Program-made: the position numbers and the translations under genes
In this document: positions 29,248 to 39,083 of the stretch, one piece after another
Layout: each line of letters begins with the position of its first letter
Position numbering within the stretch: the first letter of the stretch is position 1
NCBI RefSeq assembly: GCF_024758505.1
Contig: NZ_CP077970.1
Coordinates: 1,984,001 to 2,048,000, forward strand
Direction of reading: 5' to 3'
From: Bradyrhizobium arachidis
Lineage (GTDB): Bacteria > Pseudomonadota > Alphaproteobacteria > Rhizobiales > Xanthobacteraceae
Length of the DNA: 64,000 nucleotides
Notes under the pieces: generated by a model
What the model saw: the letters and a program-made list of their open reading frames with translations, nothing else
What the model was told of the DNA's origin: nothing
Database searches by the model: none

Positions 29248-32200
29248 GCTCACGCGCCTTTCGTTCCACAATTGGTATGTTTTTGAGGTTCTCGACCTCG
29301 ATGTGGGTGGCATGGTCGCCGTCATTGGACCAACCGGAGCCGGCAAGAGCGCGATCCTCGACGGCGTTCAGGTGGTCATTACAGGTAACAACGGAAACTT
29401 CATCGACCTCAATCCTTCTGCCGGCGAGAAAAGCGACCGCACGGTCCTGAGCTATTGCCTTGGCCAAGTGAGTGATTTCGATCGCGGTGCACCCAAGCGT
29501 GAGCGGTGTGAGTCGATTCTCGCTCTTACGTTTCGCGATACGATGACGGGCGAGCCGTTGACGATCGGCCTGCTTCTACATGCAGATCATAGCGAGCGGA
29601 CGGAGTCGGCGCGGGCGCTGTTCATCGCGCGGCGCTACGCATTCTCGTTTGAGGATTTTATCGAGCGCGATGAAGACGGCGACGAGTTCGTCGTGTCCCA
29701 TGACGAAATCATCGAACGTCTGAAGAAAAGTTGTGGCAAAGCGCTTACGCTGCACGCTCGATCGACGCAATTCGTCGCCGAGTACCTGGCCGCGATGCGG
29801 CCGCGTTCGTCGCCGGACGCGCGGCTCTTTCTGCGCAGCTTTAACAACGCCGTCCTGGCTAGAGAAATCCGCGACCCCACGGATTTTGTGAGGCGCTTCG
29901 TGCTTGAAGCGGACCCCCTCAATGTTGAGCGTATTCGCTCGTCTATTGAAACATGGAGGTCGATGGAAAAGCGCGCTGAAGAACTTGAAACGGAAATCAG
30001 GGATGTGCGCCTCGTCCGAAGTCGCTTTGCGACATGGGCAAGGCAGACGCTTCAGTCGCAAACGGAAGAATATATCGCTAGCGCCTCGGAGCGCATGCGG
30101 CTGGAGTTTGAGATCAGGGAGCTAGAGAGGGAAAAGGAGCGCGCCGACCAAGAGAATGCATCGCTCAATCGGCTGATTCTCAACCACACCAGCGTCGTAG
30201 CGGACAACCGCGACCAGGTCATCCGCAAGCGAACCATGCTCGCGGAAGGCGAAGGTGCATCAAAGATTCGAGCTATTGAGATCGAGGAACGGGTTGCCAA
30301 CGACGATAAGGCCCGCGCCGTCGCATCATTCGACAGTGCCATGAATGAGTTTCGACACATCTCCCAATTTTCTGCGATACGTCAATTCGTTCCGATTGTG
30401 CATCATGGTGCCATACAGGCGGCGGCGGAGCTTGTTCGAGCTGCCAGCGAACAGACCACAGAGCGGCTTGTAGCTGAAAGCGAATCCTTGGCGGATATGG
30501 CGCGGCGCGCGTTGGCAATTCTGGTGGTCCGCGCGTCGCTTGCGCAGCAACGCGATATCCGAATCGCGGAAATTGCCGAGGACCGTCAGCAGTTAAACAA
30601 TCTGGAGCAGTCGCTTCGCGGCGCGAATGACGGGCGCGCAAGCGTGCTTTCGCCCCATGTGCGGCAATTCATGAACGCTCTGGCGCTGAACGACATTCAA
30701 AGCATCGCTCTTCCAGATGTTGTGGAGATCGCCGACGAATCGTGGGCTCTCGCCTTGGAGATGCTTCTTGGCCCGAACCGAGAGGCGCTGATCGTGCCGG
30801 AGTTGCAGCTTGAAAGGGCGTTTGACTATCTGTGGCGGCACCGTTCAAGCTTGCACGGTTGCCGGATTGTCAATACGCGCAAGACCCGGCGCGGCTCAAA
30901 TCGCGCCCTGCCGCAACGATCGATTGCGAACGTGTTGCGGACCGACAACATTGACGCGCGTGCCTTTGTCGATACCCAGGTCGGGCGCTACGTCCGCGCC
31001 GATGCCGAACAGGAATTGCAGGATTTCGATCACGCCGTTATGCGCAACGGCAAGACTACTGCCGCGCTTTCACTGCGGGTATTTAGCGATCTCAGTCCCA
31101 TTCTGGGGAAGACGGCGCAAACTGCTGCGTTGGCGTCCACGCAAGCGAAATGTGCTCTCCTTCGAAACCAGATTGGTGAGAAGGATCGGGAATTGAAGAT
31201 GCTCGACAGCGCAGTCACGTACCTCGCGGGGCTCGAACGCAAGGAAGACGTTGTGTCGCAGTTGCGAGAAGCGGCGGAAAACGTCAAGCGGGCCGAAGCG
31301 AGGCGAAAAGCGCTCCAGAAGGATCGGGAACAGGTCGAAGATCCCAAGAGCCAAGCCCTTCGGCTGGAGATTGAACGCATCGAAAAGGAGACTGCCGGTT
31401 ACGAAAAAGAACTGACAGAGTTGCGTGAAAAAGAACGGACAAGCAGTACGCGTTCAATTCGGGCCGGTGAGCGGATCACGGAGCGTCAGGACGCCGTAAC
31501 GAAGATGTCGATGGCCGCTGAAGCAATTGAGCGAGAACAAGCCACCGATCGCATGACGAAACTGATCGCCTTCGCAGAGGCGGGCGCATTTACGATCGAC
31601 GAGGCTCGGACGACACTTGGTGTGCAGGTGTTCCAGAAGCACGGCGAGGAGGTACGATTTCTCGCGGAGCGCCGCGATCAAGCAAGGCAAGCCGCGGAGG
31701 AATATGCGCGGCTTGCGCGCGACAACGGTACGCGTGCCTTGCGCGAATTTGGTGAGTACGTCCGGAAGTATATTCAAGGCCCAAGTCCTCTTCCGGAGGA
31801 TGCCGGCCATGCTGAGCATTGCTTTTGGTGCGCCGCGCGGGAGATTCGGCTCGAAGAACATGAACTCCGGCCCCACCGCGAGAAAGTCATTCAGGCCCGT
31901 CATGAATTTGAGGCAGCGCTTAAGGAAGACTTGCTCGCCAAAATGTCAGACCGCTTTGAGAAGATAAAGACGCAGCTCGACATTTTGAACAAGCGGCTCG
32001 CCGCATATTCGTTCGTAGGCCAGAAGTATTCTTTCAAAAGGTATATATCTGCGGACTTTAAGCCGCTCTACGATCTCGTGAAGCGCATTATCGGAAGCCA
32101 GGATGCATCATTTGCGGCACTGGCGGATAAGGCCAGCACGGCGGATGACGAGATGAAGCGTGCGATGGCGCAGGTGGAGGAGATCGTTACGCGCGATCAG

Positions 32201-32719
32201 GATACGCGTCGCCTGGAAGACTACCGGAACTATTTCGAGTTCGAGCTGTTCCTGGAGAATCAAGCAGGTGAACAGCAAGCCTTCTCGAAGTTGGTTGGGC
32301 TTTTGTCGGGAGGGCAGCGGCAGGCGCCTTATTATGTAGCCATTGCCGCCAGCATGGTGTCCGTCTACTTCCCGAAAGGCGGACGCGAGGGCAGTACCGA
32401 AGGCATGGGTTTGGTTGCCTTTGATGAAGCCTTTAACAAATTGGATATCGGTAATACGCAGAATCTCATCACGCTCTACCGTGATCTTGGACTCCAACTG
32501 GTCATCGCGGCACCCGAGATTCACCGTGCGACGTTCCTTGAATCGGTGGACTGTATCATCTCGGTGACGCGCATGAGCGGCACGGATCGCGTTGCCGTCG
32601 ATGCCGAACGGATTGGCCCGAGAGCTCAGGCCGAGATGCAGGCAGCCAATCCGGAGCATCGCGGGGTGGAATGGTTCAGGACGGAGAGCGAGCAAGCGAT
32701 GCAAAAGGCGGCGGAATGA
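29240..32719 (+). CDS. jetC: Wadjet defence system subunit JetC, SMC-like ATPase
   Basis: The 1159-residue SMC/MukB-like motor that extrudes DNA loops. It has N-terminal Walker A GPTGAGKS at 30-37, two long coiled-coil arms separated by a hinge region near the middle, and a C-terminal head with signature LLSGGQRQAPYY and Walker B LVAFDEAFNKLD. A CFWC pair sits at the distal part of the C-terminal arm, in HAEHCFWCAAREI. I place the start at ATG 29240 (MYELTRLSFHNWYVF) rather than the in-frame ATG at 29114, which lies deep in jetB; GACGAGG precedes it. Confidence 0.93.
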   Translation: MYELTRLSFHNWYVFEVLDLDVGGMVAVIGPTGAGKSAILDGVQVVITGNNGNFIDLNPSAGEKSDRTVLSYCLGQVSDFDRGAPKRERCESILALTFRDTMTGEPLTIGLLLHADHSERTESARALFIARRYAFSFEDFIERDEDGDEFVVSHDEIIERLKKSCGKALTLHARSTQFVAEYLAAMRPRSSPDARLFLRSFNNAVLAREIRDPTDFVRRFVLEADPLNVERIRSSIETWRSMEKRAEELETEIRDVRLVRSRFATWARQTLQSQTEEYIASASERMRLEFEIRELEREKERADQENASLNRLILNHTSVVADNRDQVIRKRTMLAEGEGASKIRAIEIEERVANDDKARAVASFDSAMNEFRHISQFSAIRQFVPIVHHGAIQAAAELVRAASEQTTERLVAESESLADMARRALAILVVRASLAQQRDIRIAEIAEDRQQLNNLEQSLRGANDGRASVLSPHVRQFMNALALNDIQSIALPDVVEIADESWALALEMLLGPNREALIVPELQLERAFDYLWRHRSSLHGCRIVNTRKTRRGSNRALPQRSIANVLRTDNIDARAFVDTQVGRYVRADAEQELQDFDHAVMRNGKTTAALSLRVFSDLSPILGKTAQTAALASTQAKCALLRNQIGEKDRELKMLDSAVTYLAGLERKEDVVSQLREAAENVKRAEARRKALQKDREQVEDPKSQALRLEIERIEKETAGYEKELTELREKERTSSTRSIRAGERITERQDAVTKMSMAAEAIEREQATDRMTKLIAFAEAGAFTIDEARTTLGVQVFQKHGEEVRFLAERRDQARQAAEEYARLARDNGTRALREFGEYVRKYIQGPSPLPEDAGHAEHCFWCAAREIRLEEHELRPHREKVIQARHEFEAALKEDLLAKMSDRFEKIKTQLDILNKRLAAYSFVGQKYSFKRYISADFKPLYDLVKRIIGSQDASFAALADKASTADDEMKRAMAQVEEIVTRDQDTRRLEDYRNYFEFELFLENQAGEQQAFSKLVGLLSGGQRQAPYYVAIAASMVSVYFPKGGREGSTEGMGLVAFDEAFNKLDIGNTQNLITLYRDLGLQLVIAAPEIHRATFLESVDCIISVTRMSGTDRVAVDAERIGPRAQAEMQAANPEHRGVEWFRTESEQAMQKAAE

Positions 32720-33888
32720 GCGCAGGCAAGGCACGCGACATTTTGAGCATTCTTCTCGACCGCGTGGAACGTGTCCCAGACCGGGCGCGCCAACCGGCTG
32801 AACGCGCGCCTGCCGAGTTTCCTTCCGCAGCGGAGCGGGCGGCATTTGACCGGCTTCTGGAGGATGCGGAACGCCATGGCGCCATCAGCGTGATCAAAGG
32901 CCGAGGTGAGGCGCGGCATCTGACCGAACGTATCCGATTGAGAGATGCCGTCCGCCTATATGAATATCTTGGAAGGACTCCGGCGGTCGAGCGTGCAAGA
33001 GGAGCGGTATCCCGACTGCGATCAGCTGTGGCACCAAAGCACAACGACGCAGTACAGGCGCGAGACAGTATCATCGACGGATGGCTGCGGGGAGAGCGGC
33101 CGTTCTCGATTAGCCTTGAACAGACGGATCAAGCGGTAGAATTCCTAACAGCCCTGGACGCCGTTCTTGCGCGTGATCCGATGGACCGGCGCGATCTTCG
33201 AACTTATTCCGGGCAAACCACAGGCAATACTAAGCTCCTGGAACGGTACGCGTCGCGGATCATCAATTTCCTGAAGCAGATCGGAAAACTCGATGCCGAT
33301 CTGTCTGACAATGAAGCCATGGCTAGCCTGGGCTTGGAGAAATTTTTACAGCCCGTCTTAATAGCCGGTCCGGTTCGTCTCGCGGGCTTGGATTTCGGGA
33401 GCCTGGCTTACGTGGGGCTTCCTCCTGAACAAGCACCAGCGATCGAACCAGCCGGTGCGATCCGATCGATCCTCACGATCGAAAACCTCGCGAGCTTCAA
33501 TCGGCATGTGCGAGAATCTCTGCTGGCCAACGACGTAGCGGTCTACACGGGCGGCTTCCCGTCGAGGGCAGTGGCCGCGGCGTTGGTAGCGATTTCACGG
33601 TGGCCTGGAATTACGCGCATCCATCATTGGGGAGACATTGACGAAGGCGGCCTGCGTATCGCGCTGCATCTAACGTCCCTTCTACCAATCCCGGTTCTGC
33701 CTCATCTTATGAATCCCACCTTGGCGCGTCTGCACGGAATCCCCGGCAAGGCGTCGCGGAAAATCGATTTGCTACCAAGCCACCCGTGGCAGCCTCTGGC
33801 CACTTTCCTGGGAGGCGATGATGCTCGATTTCTCGAACAGGAAAAGGTCGATCCGGAGCCCATTATTATTGCTGGAGCTGTGTCATAA
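32716..33888 (+). CDS. jetD: Wadjet defence system subunit JetD, Toprim nuclease (DUF2220-like)
   Basis: A 390-residue nuclease subunit that cuts the DNA once JetABC has extruded the circle. The C-terminal Toprim-like domain shows ILTIENLASFNRHV (metal Glu) and HHWGDIDEGGLRIA (metal Asp pair). The N-terminal 200 residues are the arm domain. ATG 32716 overlaps the jetC stop as ATGA. It is the last gene of the operon; the next gene is on the opposite strand. All four Wadjet genes look intact. Confidence 0.92.
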   Translation: MSAGKARDILSILLDRVERVPDRARQPAERAPAEFPSAAERAAFDRLLEDAERHGAISVIKGRGEARHLTERIRLRDAVRLYEYLGRTPAVERARGAVSRLRSAVAPKHNDAVQARDSIIDGWLRGERPFSISLEQTDQAVEFLTALDAVLARDPMDRRDLRTYSGQTTGNTKLLERYASRIINFLKQIGKLDADLSDNEAMASLGLEKFLQPVLIAGPVRLAGLDFGSLAYVGLPPEQAPAIEPAGAIRSILTIENLASFNRHVRESLLANDVAVYTGGFPSRAVAAALVAISRWPGITRIHHWGDIDEGGLRIALHLTSLLPIPVLPHLMNPTLARLHGIPGKASRKIDLLPSHPWQPLATFLGGDDARFLEQEKVDPEPIIIAGAVS

Positions 33889-34338
33889 TTCGCCTGAGGC
33901 CAACTGTGTTCGTGCATCAGGGCGCGGGAACAGACCGAAACGATCATTTGCCGGGTCGCCGGTAAAGGTCTCCACATTCGCCCATTTGGCGATGCCCATT
34001 GGCAGGTCGACGTTCTCTACGACGATGATCTGACCAAGTTTCGATACGCTCGACAGGTGTTCGAAGAAGTGGTCTATCAGCGAGGACTTCTTCAAGGCGT
34101 CTTCGTCGTCGCTCAGCGGGCTGTTTGTACACAGCGGATCGCGGTAGGTGAGCAGCGGTGTATCGAGCACCAAGAACCCAGGGTGGGGGAGATTGCGCTC
34201 ACGGCAATAGATGAGCAGGGCGACCTTAAACGCGGAATGCGTTACCGCACGAACGCCCTTGCCATTGTCTTTACGCTTCTTGCCATCGATGCGAAGGTGG
34301 TCATAGGCGCCCTCATCGAACGAAACGTGAACTTCCAC
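33883..34338 (-). pseudogene. C-terminal fragment of a coiled-coil ABC-type ATPase
   Basis: A 151-codon frame with an ABC/SMC-like C-terminal head: HSAFKVALLIYCRERNLPHP, Walker B-like FLVLDTPLLTYRDP and GQIIVVENVDLP. The whole N-terminal part including Walker A is absent; beyond 34338 the sequence joins an unrelated MmgE/PrpD fragment. It overlaps the jetD 3' end by six bases, convergently. The remnant of an ATPase, possibly another defence gene. Confidence 0.6.
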
Positions 34339-34439
34339 GCGGTCAAGACGCGGCTTACCGTCTGGGCGAAGTCGTGCATCACATTGCCGGGCGCGCCGAG
34401 CGTCGGCCTGTCAGCCTTCGCTGCGGGCTTGGCCTTGAG

Positions 34440-34650
34440 CAGTGCTTCAGCCGTCGCGGCCGAAGGCCTGGGTCGTCGCAAGCAGCGCCGGGAGGAGGAC
34501 CGCGGAGGCGTGGGTCGTGGCGCCATGGAAGTTGTCGTCGAAATCGAGCGCGTGGGCTGCGATGCCGTTGGTCAGTGCAACCGTTGCGGGACCATCGACT
34601 TCTCGGGTCACAATCGAAAGCCATCGCCTTCGATCGGAAAAAACTTCCAA
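34440..34650 (-). pseudogene. MmgE/PrpD family fragment
   Basis: Minus-strand codons read ALTNGIAAHALDFDDNFHGA then THASAVLLPALLATTQAFGRDG, the conserved substrate-site region of MmgE/PrpD (2-methylcitrate dehydratase-like) proteins. Only about 60 residues are left and both flanks are unrelated or shifted. Confidence 0.65.
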
Positions 34651-34989
34651 AGTGATGCTACATCAAGCTCTTCCGTCACTTGGGCGTCGTTTTCGGTGGT
34701 TTAGGCAGGAGCATGGAACTTACCGCTTGGGGATTGCCGTAGACCGATCGCTCCCGCCGTCCAGCAGACGGCCACGCGACTCCGCTGATCGTGGTCGAAC
34801 CAACTTTGATGGCCTAAGCCCGCCGAATAGGTCCCCAAGCGCGGGAGGTGTCAGCAGATTCCAGCCCGCCAGACCTGCAAAGAATATTCGAGGTCATTGA
34901 TCCAGATAACGTTGCTTGCTGAGGCGAGCGAGGGAGGCGAGCATGGGCTGAAAACAAATCGTGATATTCAATGAAGGCAACCCAGCAAC
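34651..34989. other. Intergenic stretch, nothing recognised
   Basis: No coding frame with recognisable content between the MmgE/PrpD fragment and the sarcosine oxidase remnant. Confidence 0.4.
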
Positions 34990-35500
34990 ATGCCTCTCAC
35001 GCTGCTCAAATATGGGCTGAAGCGCGACTACGTTCCGACGCCGGATCTGAAGCGCCATTATGATGTCGTCATCGTTGGCGGTGGTGGGCACTGACTGGCG
35101 GCGGCGCAGTTACCTCTCCAAGTATCACGGCATCACGAAGGTTGCCGTTCTGGAGAAGGGCTATCTTGCCGACGGCAACACGGCGCGCAACACGACCACA
35201 ATTCGTTCAAATTACATCACAAATCAATCGATCCGGTTCTACAAGGAAGCCGTCTCGCTCTACGAAAACATGTCGCATGAGCTGAATTTCAACGTCATGT
35301 TTTCACAGCGCGGCCAGCTGACGCTGGCGCATTCCGTGGCGACTCCTTCCATCTGCGCGCCGAGATGGGCAAGCATCATGGAACGCGGATTTGGTCGTTG
35401 ATCCGCGTGAGGTGAAAGAAATCTGCCCTCATCTCAATATGGACGAGGGCGGACAAGACGAAATCGTCGGAGGGCTCTGGCACGAGGGCCTCGCGGTCGT
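34990..35500 (+). pseudogene. soxB: Sarcosine oxidase beta subunit remnant
   Basis: From ATG 34990 the frame reads LLKYGLKRDYVPTPDLKRHY then DVVIVGGGGH and a stop, exactly where the FAD-binding glycine motif continues in intact proteins. The match resumes in another frame with YLSKYHGITKVAVLEKGYL, NTARNTTTIRSNYITNQSI and FNVMFSQRGQLTLAH, then in a third frame VVDPREVKEICPHLNMDEG. Several indels and loss of the remaining C-terminal part make it non-functional. Confidence 0.85.
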
Positions 35501-35763
35501 GAGCCCTCCTCCAAAAGAGATCTGCCGACCATGGCTCGCATCGCACGCTTCGCTGACGCCTGCCTGATGATAGCCTTAACGGATGCTAGCAAACGTCGAG
35601 GTTCGCTCGGGCTGCCCGGCACGAATGCGGCGATGAATATCGCCCGCGTTGGATGTACCGGGCACGTCCGCTATGTGAACGAGGCGACAACCACTTGAAT
35701 CGCGATTCTGGGCGCAAACGGTCGGAGACGGGTTACAGAAACGATCGGAAGACCCCGACCGCA
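35501..35763. other. Decayed sequence after the sarcosine oxidase remnant
   Basis: Short open frames only. No family recognised. Confidence 0.35.
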
Positions 35764-35973
35764 CTAGGCAGGCTTCTCCGGGAAGGTCGGGGGAGACGGT
35801 ACGTTTTGCGGGCCCAAAATACCGTGAGAACGCTGATCGATGGCAGGGCCGGCAAGTGCTTCAACCACCCGAAGCAGTGCTAGCCGATGCGTTTGGTCGT
35901 CGATCCGGAGAAATGCCTGCATGAGCCGAAGGTTTTGCAACTCACGCATTGCTGATGAACTGTTGTCGTTCAT
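35764..35973 (-). pseudogene. Possible remnant of an HTH regulator C-terminus
   Basis: The frame has NLRLMQAFLRIDDQTHRLAL then LRVVEALAGP. This resembles the tail of small rhizobial XRE-type regulators (usual form LL-AF-RI-DP--R--L---AE-LAG). The DNA-binding part is absent. It is a weak call based on a short match. Confidence 0.35.
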
Positions 35974-36648
35974 TAGCAAAGTCTCCCGAATTTGGCGCTT
36001 CCAAGCAATGCACAAGTAGATTGCAATAGAAACACCGGATCAAGCAAAAGTTGTGGAGCCAGAACGCGTAATACCGGCCAGATGCGCATTGCGAAGCGGT
36101 GGCCTGATTGAGCTCTCATCCTCACCGGCCAGAGCTGCATTCCGACGCGCTCAGACTTGGGCTGGGGGCCGACGCGAGTGCCTGCAGCAGTGTGCCGGTC
36201 GGCCTTCATTGCCGCAGCCGACCGCCATGTGGGAGGCTGTATTTTCTAATGTGTGTATGCGCATGCCGGATGCCGATGGACCTTCGCTAAATATTGTACA
36301 CCTCGGCGCGATATGGGGCGATGTTGGCAGCCTCCAACAAAGCTGATGGTGAGCCTCAGCCCTTCGTCGATCGAGGTTTCCGGCATCCAGCGCAGCAAGC
36401 GCCAGGCTTATTGTTGGAGACAAGCCGAAAGACTTCGCTGGTTGCAGGCGGCGAAGGCGAACGATGTCGCCATTTCTATGCCGACGCTACGCAGCGCAGC
36501 CTTAGTGTTCTTCAGCAAGATAAATACTCAGCAATACAATCCAACCCTGAGAATAGGAGCTTTTGGATTGGACTAGAGATCAGGTTATTGGCGCTAGAAG
36601 AACCCGTGCATTCATGCTGCCCGTCAACGTGACCTAACCATCGACCGA
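35974..36648. other. Intergenic region, nothing supported
   Basis: Overlapping frames of 60-110 codons occur on both strands, but none shows a domain, a good start or family wording. Confidence 0.4.
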
Positions 36649-36906
36649 TTGTTTGACAGGCGGGCGCTTCACATCAAGAGTCGACGCATGTCGTCCGCAC
36701 ATCGTGCCGGCGAGCGCTTTATCGTCTACAAGCTGGACTATGGCTGTTATGCCGATCTGATCAACACCAACAAGTCTACCACCCGAATGCTGCTGGTTGG
36801 AATCGATGACGTTTTCGTCGATTTCGATGTGCCCGATGATGACGGGCGATCGTATCGCAGGGCGGTTCTCGATCTTTCGGATTTTTACGCGCAACGGAAA
36901 GGGTAG
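36649..36906 (+). CDS. Hypothetical protein, possibly a C-terminal fragment
   Basis: An 85-codon frame with a soluble, protein-like composition (AGERFIVYKLDYGCYADL then VFVDFDVPDDDGRSYRRAVL). It reads like the C-terminal part of a larger protein, but no family was recognised and there is no good ribosome-binding site. It might be a remnant. Confidence 0.35.
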   Translation: MFDRRALHIKSRRMSSAHRAGERFIVYKLDYGCYADLINTNKSTTRMLLVGIDDVFVDFDVPDDDGRSYRRAVLDLSDFYAQRKG

Positions 36907-37110
36907 CGGACAGCCCATCGTTCGTGAGCTAGCTAGGGCCGATATGACGAAGGACAGCTCGCGAAAGCTACGTATGCAGCGTCCTTGATCCAATACCTCG
37001 CTTCGCGAAGTCCATTCGTCCGAGTGTTTCGCCCGGGACGTAAAATCTTGGCACGGGTCGTGCAAACTAACAGATGCCGGGATTTTGCATCACCCTCCCG
37101 GGGCTGGAAA

Positions 37111-37148
37111 GCCGCCGTCCGCGATACATTCAAGCGGACGGCGCTTTT
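37111..37148 (+). terminator. GC-rich hairpin followed by TTTT
   Basis: The arms GCCGCCGTCCGC (37111-37122) and GCGGACGGCGC (37134-37144) flank an 11-base loop and are followed by TTTTGC. A partly similar hairpin (CATTTCAAGCGGGCGGCG then a T run) occurs near 38600, suggesting a dispersed repeat that can act as a terminator. Confidence 0.6.
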
Positions 37149-37399
37149 GCTTATGACATGAAGGGCCCAGCCCGGGGTTGACCGGCTGAGGCCCGTTCTG
37201 AGTCGCCCACTCCAGAAGCTGACACGGCTCAATTGCCACGTTATCCCGAAGCATGTCCTAACTTAGTAGAGCGAGTGTCCCAATTGGGACGGCTACCCGC
37301 ATTTGCTCCCCCGGCAACCGACCCCGCGCGTCACAGCGTCCAACCAGTCCAAACGCCATTCGCCCCTCTCGCCGTTGATTGCGCGTGTCGGGATCGAAA

Positions 37400-37421
37400 G
37401 GGGCCGCCCTTCAGCGGCCCC
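37400..37421. repeat. Perfect inverted repeat hairpin
   Basis: GGGGCCGC (37400-37407) and GCGGCCCC (37414-37421) pair perfectly around a six-base loop. No long T run follows, so termination is uncertain. Confidence 0.5.
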
Positions 37422-37623
37422 TTGCCGGTTGAAAATCGTTCTTCGTGGTGAAATGCCATTCCCGTCCGCCGCGAGAACAACGCTGAGGAGACCTTACGCA
37501 AACACTGTTGCCCTGACTCGCCATGCGATTGGGCGACCTATTCAAAGGCCAGGCAATTGATAAACGGGCTTACCTCTTTAGTGTTCGCTCAATGCTTGTC
37601 CCTCGCAACTCTCGCAATTCCTC

Positions 37624-37899
37624 TCAGCCGTCTCGACGCGCGGCCGCCTTCCCAGCCTCGGTCACCTCGTACAGAACATCGCTGATGTTGACGGAGACCT
37701 CGGTCAGCCAGCCTAACGCGACTAAGCGCTGATATTTTCGGCGGTCGATGTTTCCGGCGGTGTATTTCGTGCCGCCCGTGCTTGCGATTCTGCGGATTAA
37801 TTCAAGGTCGGTCGGTTCAGCGGGCGGAGTCACGATTTCTTCCCTCAACTCAAGCTCGGGCAAACGTCTTGGCCTTTTCCAGGGCGGTCTTGCTATCAA
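37624..37899 (-). CDS. Small hypothetical protein, winged-helix-like
   Basis: A 91-residue protein. The middle (DLELIRRIASTGGTKY, then KYQRLVALGWLTEV and VLYEVTEAGKAAA) looks like a small winged-helix fold with a closing 'wing' and helix, a type frequent in rhizobial prophage-like regions. It may bind DNA. There is no operon partner on the same strand nearby. Confidence 0.55.
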   Translation of the reverse strand: MIARPPWKRPRRLPELELREEIVTPPAEPTDLELIRRIASTGGTKYTAGNIDRRKYQRLVALGWLTEVSVNISDVLYEVTEAGKAAARRDG

Positions 37900-38846
37900 C
37901 CTGATCGGGGCTAAGCCGGCGGCCGGGACCGGAAGTAATAAACGCTTGGCCGGCCGTCCGGAAAGCGCACCTCAAAGCTCCCGCAGTCGGGCACGTTCTC
38001 GTGGCGTATGATGCGAGCGCGGCTCACGCGTTCCATTACCGTAGCCGTATTTGTCGGAGTACGGGCTATTGCACTGTAACCCGAAAAACAACTTGCAGGA
38101 GATCGCCCTTGTGAAGCGCGGCGATCCTCGCTGCGACAGATACGAGACCCGTCAATAGGAAACGCGGCGCACTGAAATCGGAGATGCTGTCGACGGGTTT
38201 AAGTGGCAGGCGGAACGCGAGGTGCTGTCCTACGGACACTCGCAAACCGAGATTAGGACACTTCGAGTTCTGCCCATGGTCTGTGGGCGTTCAGCGTTTG
38301 TGACGCCACCCACCTCTAAAGGTGTAGAAAAGTTCATGTATGTTCTTGGCTTGGCCGCACTCGCGGCATTGGAGATCGTGCATTGGGAACTAGAAGGTTC
38401 CACTGGAACTTAGTTGAGTCCACCGGACACTTTACCGCCGATTACTGTCCGGTGCGAAATGGCGGCGCCAGCACCCAAGCCTCCGCTGGGGCCGTTTGTG
38501 TTTTTCACTCCCGCACGCCTCAACCATTGCTCTTGCTTGTCTGTACTTATCCAGCCTTTCGTGCTCAGCCCGCGCGAGGGCCAGAACCGTCGGCCTCCGC
38601 AGCATTTCAAGCGGGCGGCGTTTTTGTTTCCGACTAGGCTAGCGCGGGCCGGCTATTTGCGATTGGCCGTGAATTCCGTTGGGCAATTGGCCTTGCGTGT
38701 GAGGTGAGTGAAAAGCCTCGGTCCGCCAACTGAGGAGGGCACCCAGGAGAAGGGCTGTTACGACCACCTTCGCAAGAACGTCGTTACTCATTGTGCCCCC
38801 GATGGGCGACCTGCTTGCCGGCGGTCAGCCACCGAGGGAAAACCTT
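37900..38846. other. Intergenic region, no gene supported
   Basis: Several frames under 100 codons are open. A short hydrophobic ORF from ATG 38336 (MYVLGLAALAALEIVHWE) is conceivable but unsupported. A hairpin related to that at 37111 lies near 38590-38625. Confidence 0.4.
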
Positions 38847-39083
38847 TCAGCGCCACTCGTTCTCGCGCAGCGTCACTTGTGGCAGTCGGAGCTGCTCTAG
38901 CCCTTGCTCGATTATTCGCAGGTCCTCCTGAACCTGCTTCAGGGCCTGACGCGGTTCGAAGCCGGAAGCAGCCCGCAGATCTTTGAGCAGCCGGTGCCGA
39001 AGTTCACGCATATCGTCCAGAACTCGCTGGTTCTTCAAACGTACATAAGCGGAAACGATCAATTCAATGGTGGTCGATGACAT
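38847..39083 (-). CDS. Small hypothetical helical protein
   Basis: A 78-residue, Arg/Leu/Glu-rich, probably helical protein starting MSSTTIELIVSAYVRLKNQR. ATG 39083 is preceded by TTGAGGAGCC, a good ribosome-binding site, which decides against the longer frame up to 39269. No family name is known to me; similar small proteins are common in Bradyrhizobium accessory DNA. Confidence 0.6.
   Translation of the reverse strand: MSSTTIELIVSAYVRLKNQRVLDDMRELRHRLLKDLRAASGFEPRQALKQVQEDLRIIEQGLEQLRLPQVTLRENEWR

Larger units (their letters stand above)
36907..37623. other. Intergenic region with two hairpins
   Basis: No gene recognised. It contains a GC-rich hairpin with T tract at 37111-37148 and a perfect 8-bp hairpin at 37400-37421, both annotated separately. 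Confidence 0.45.
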
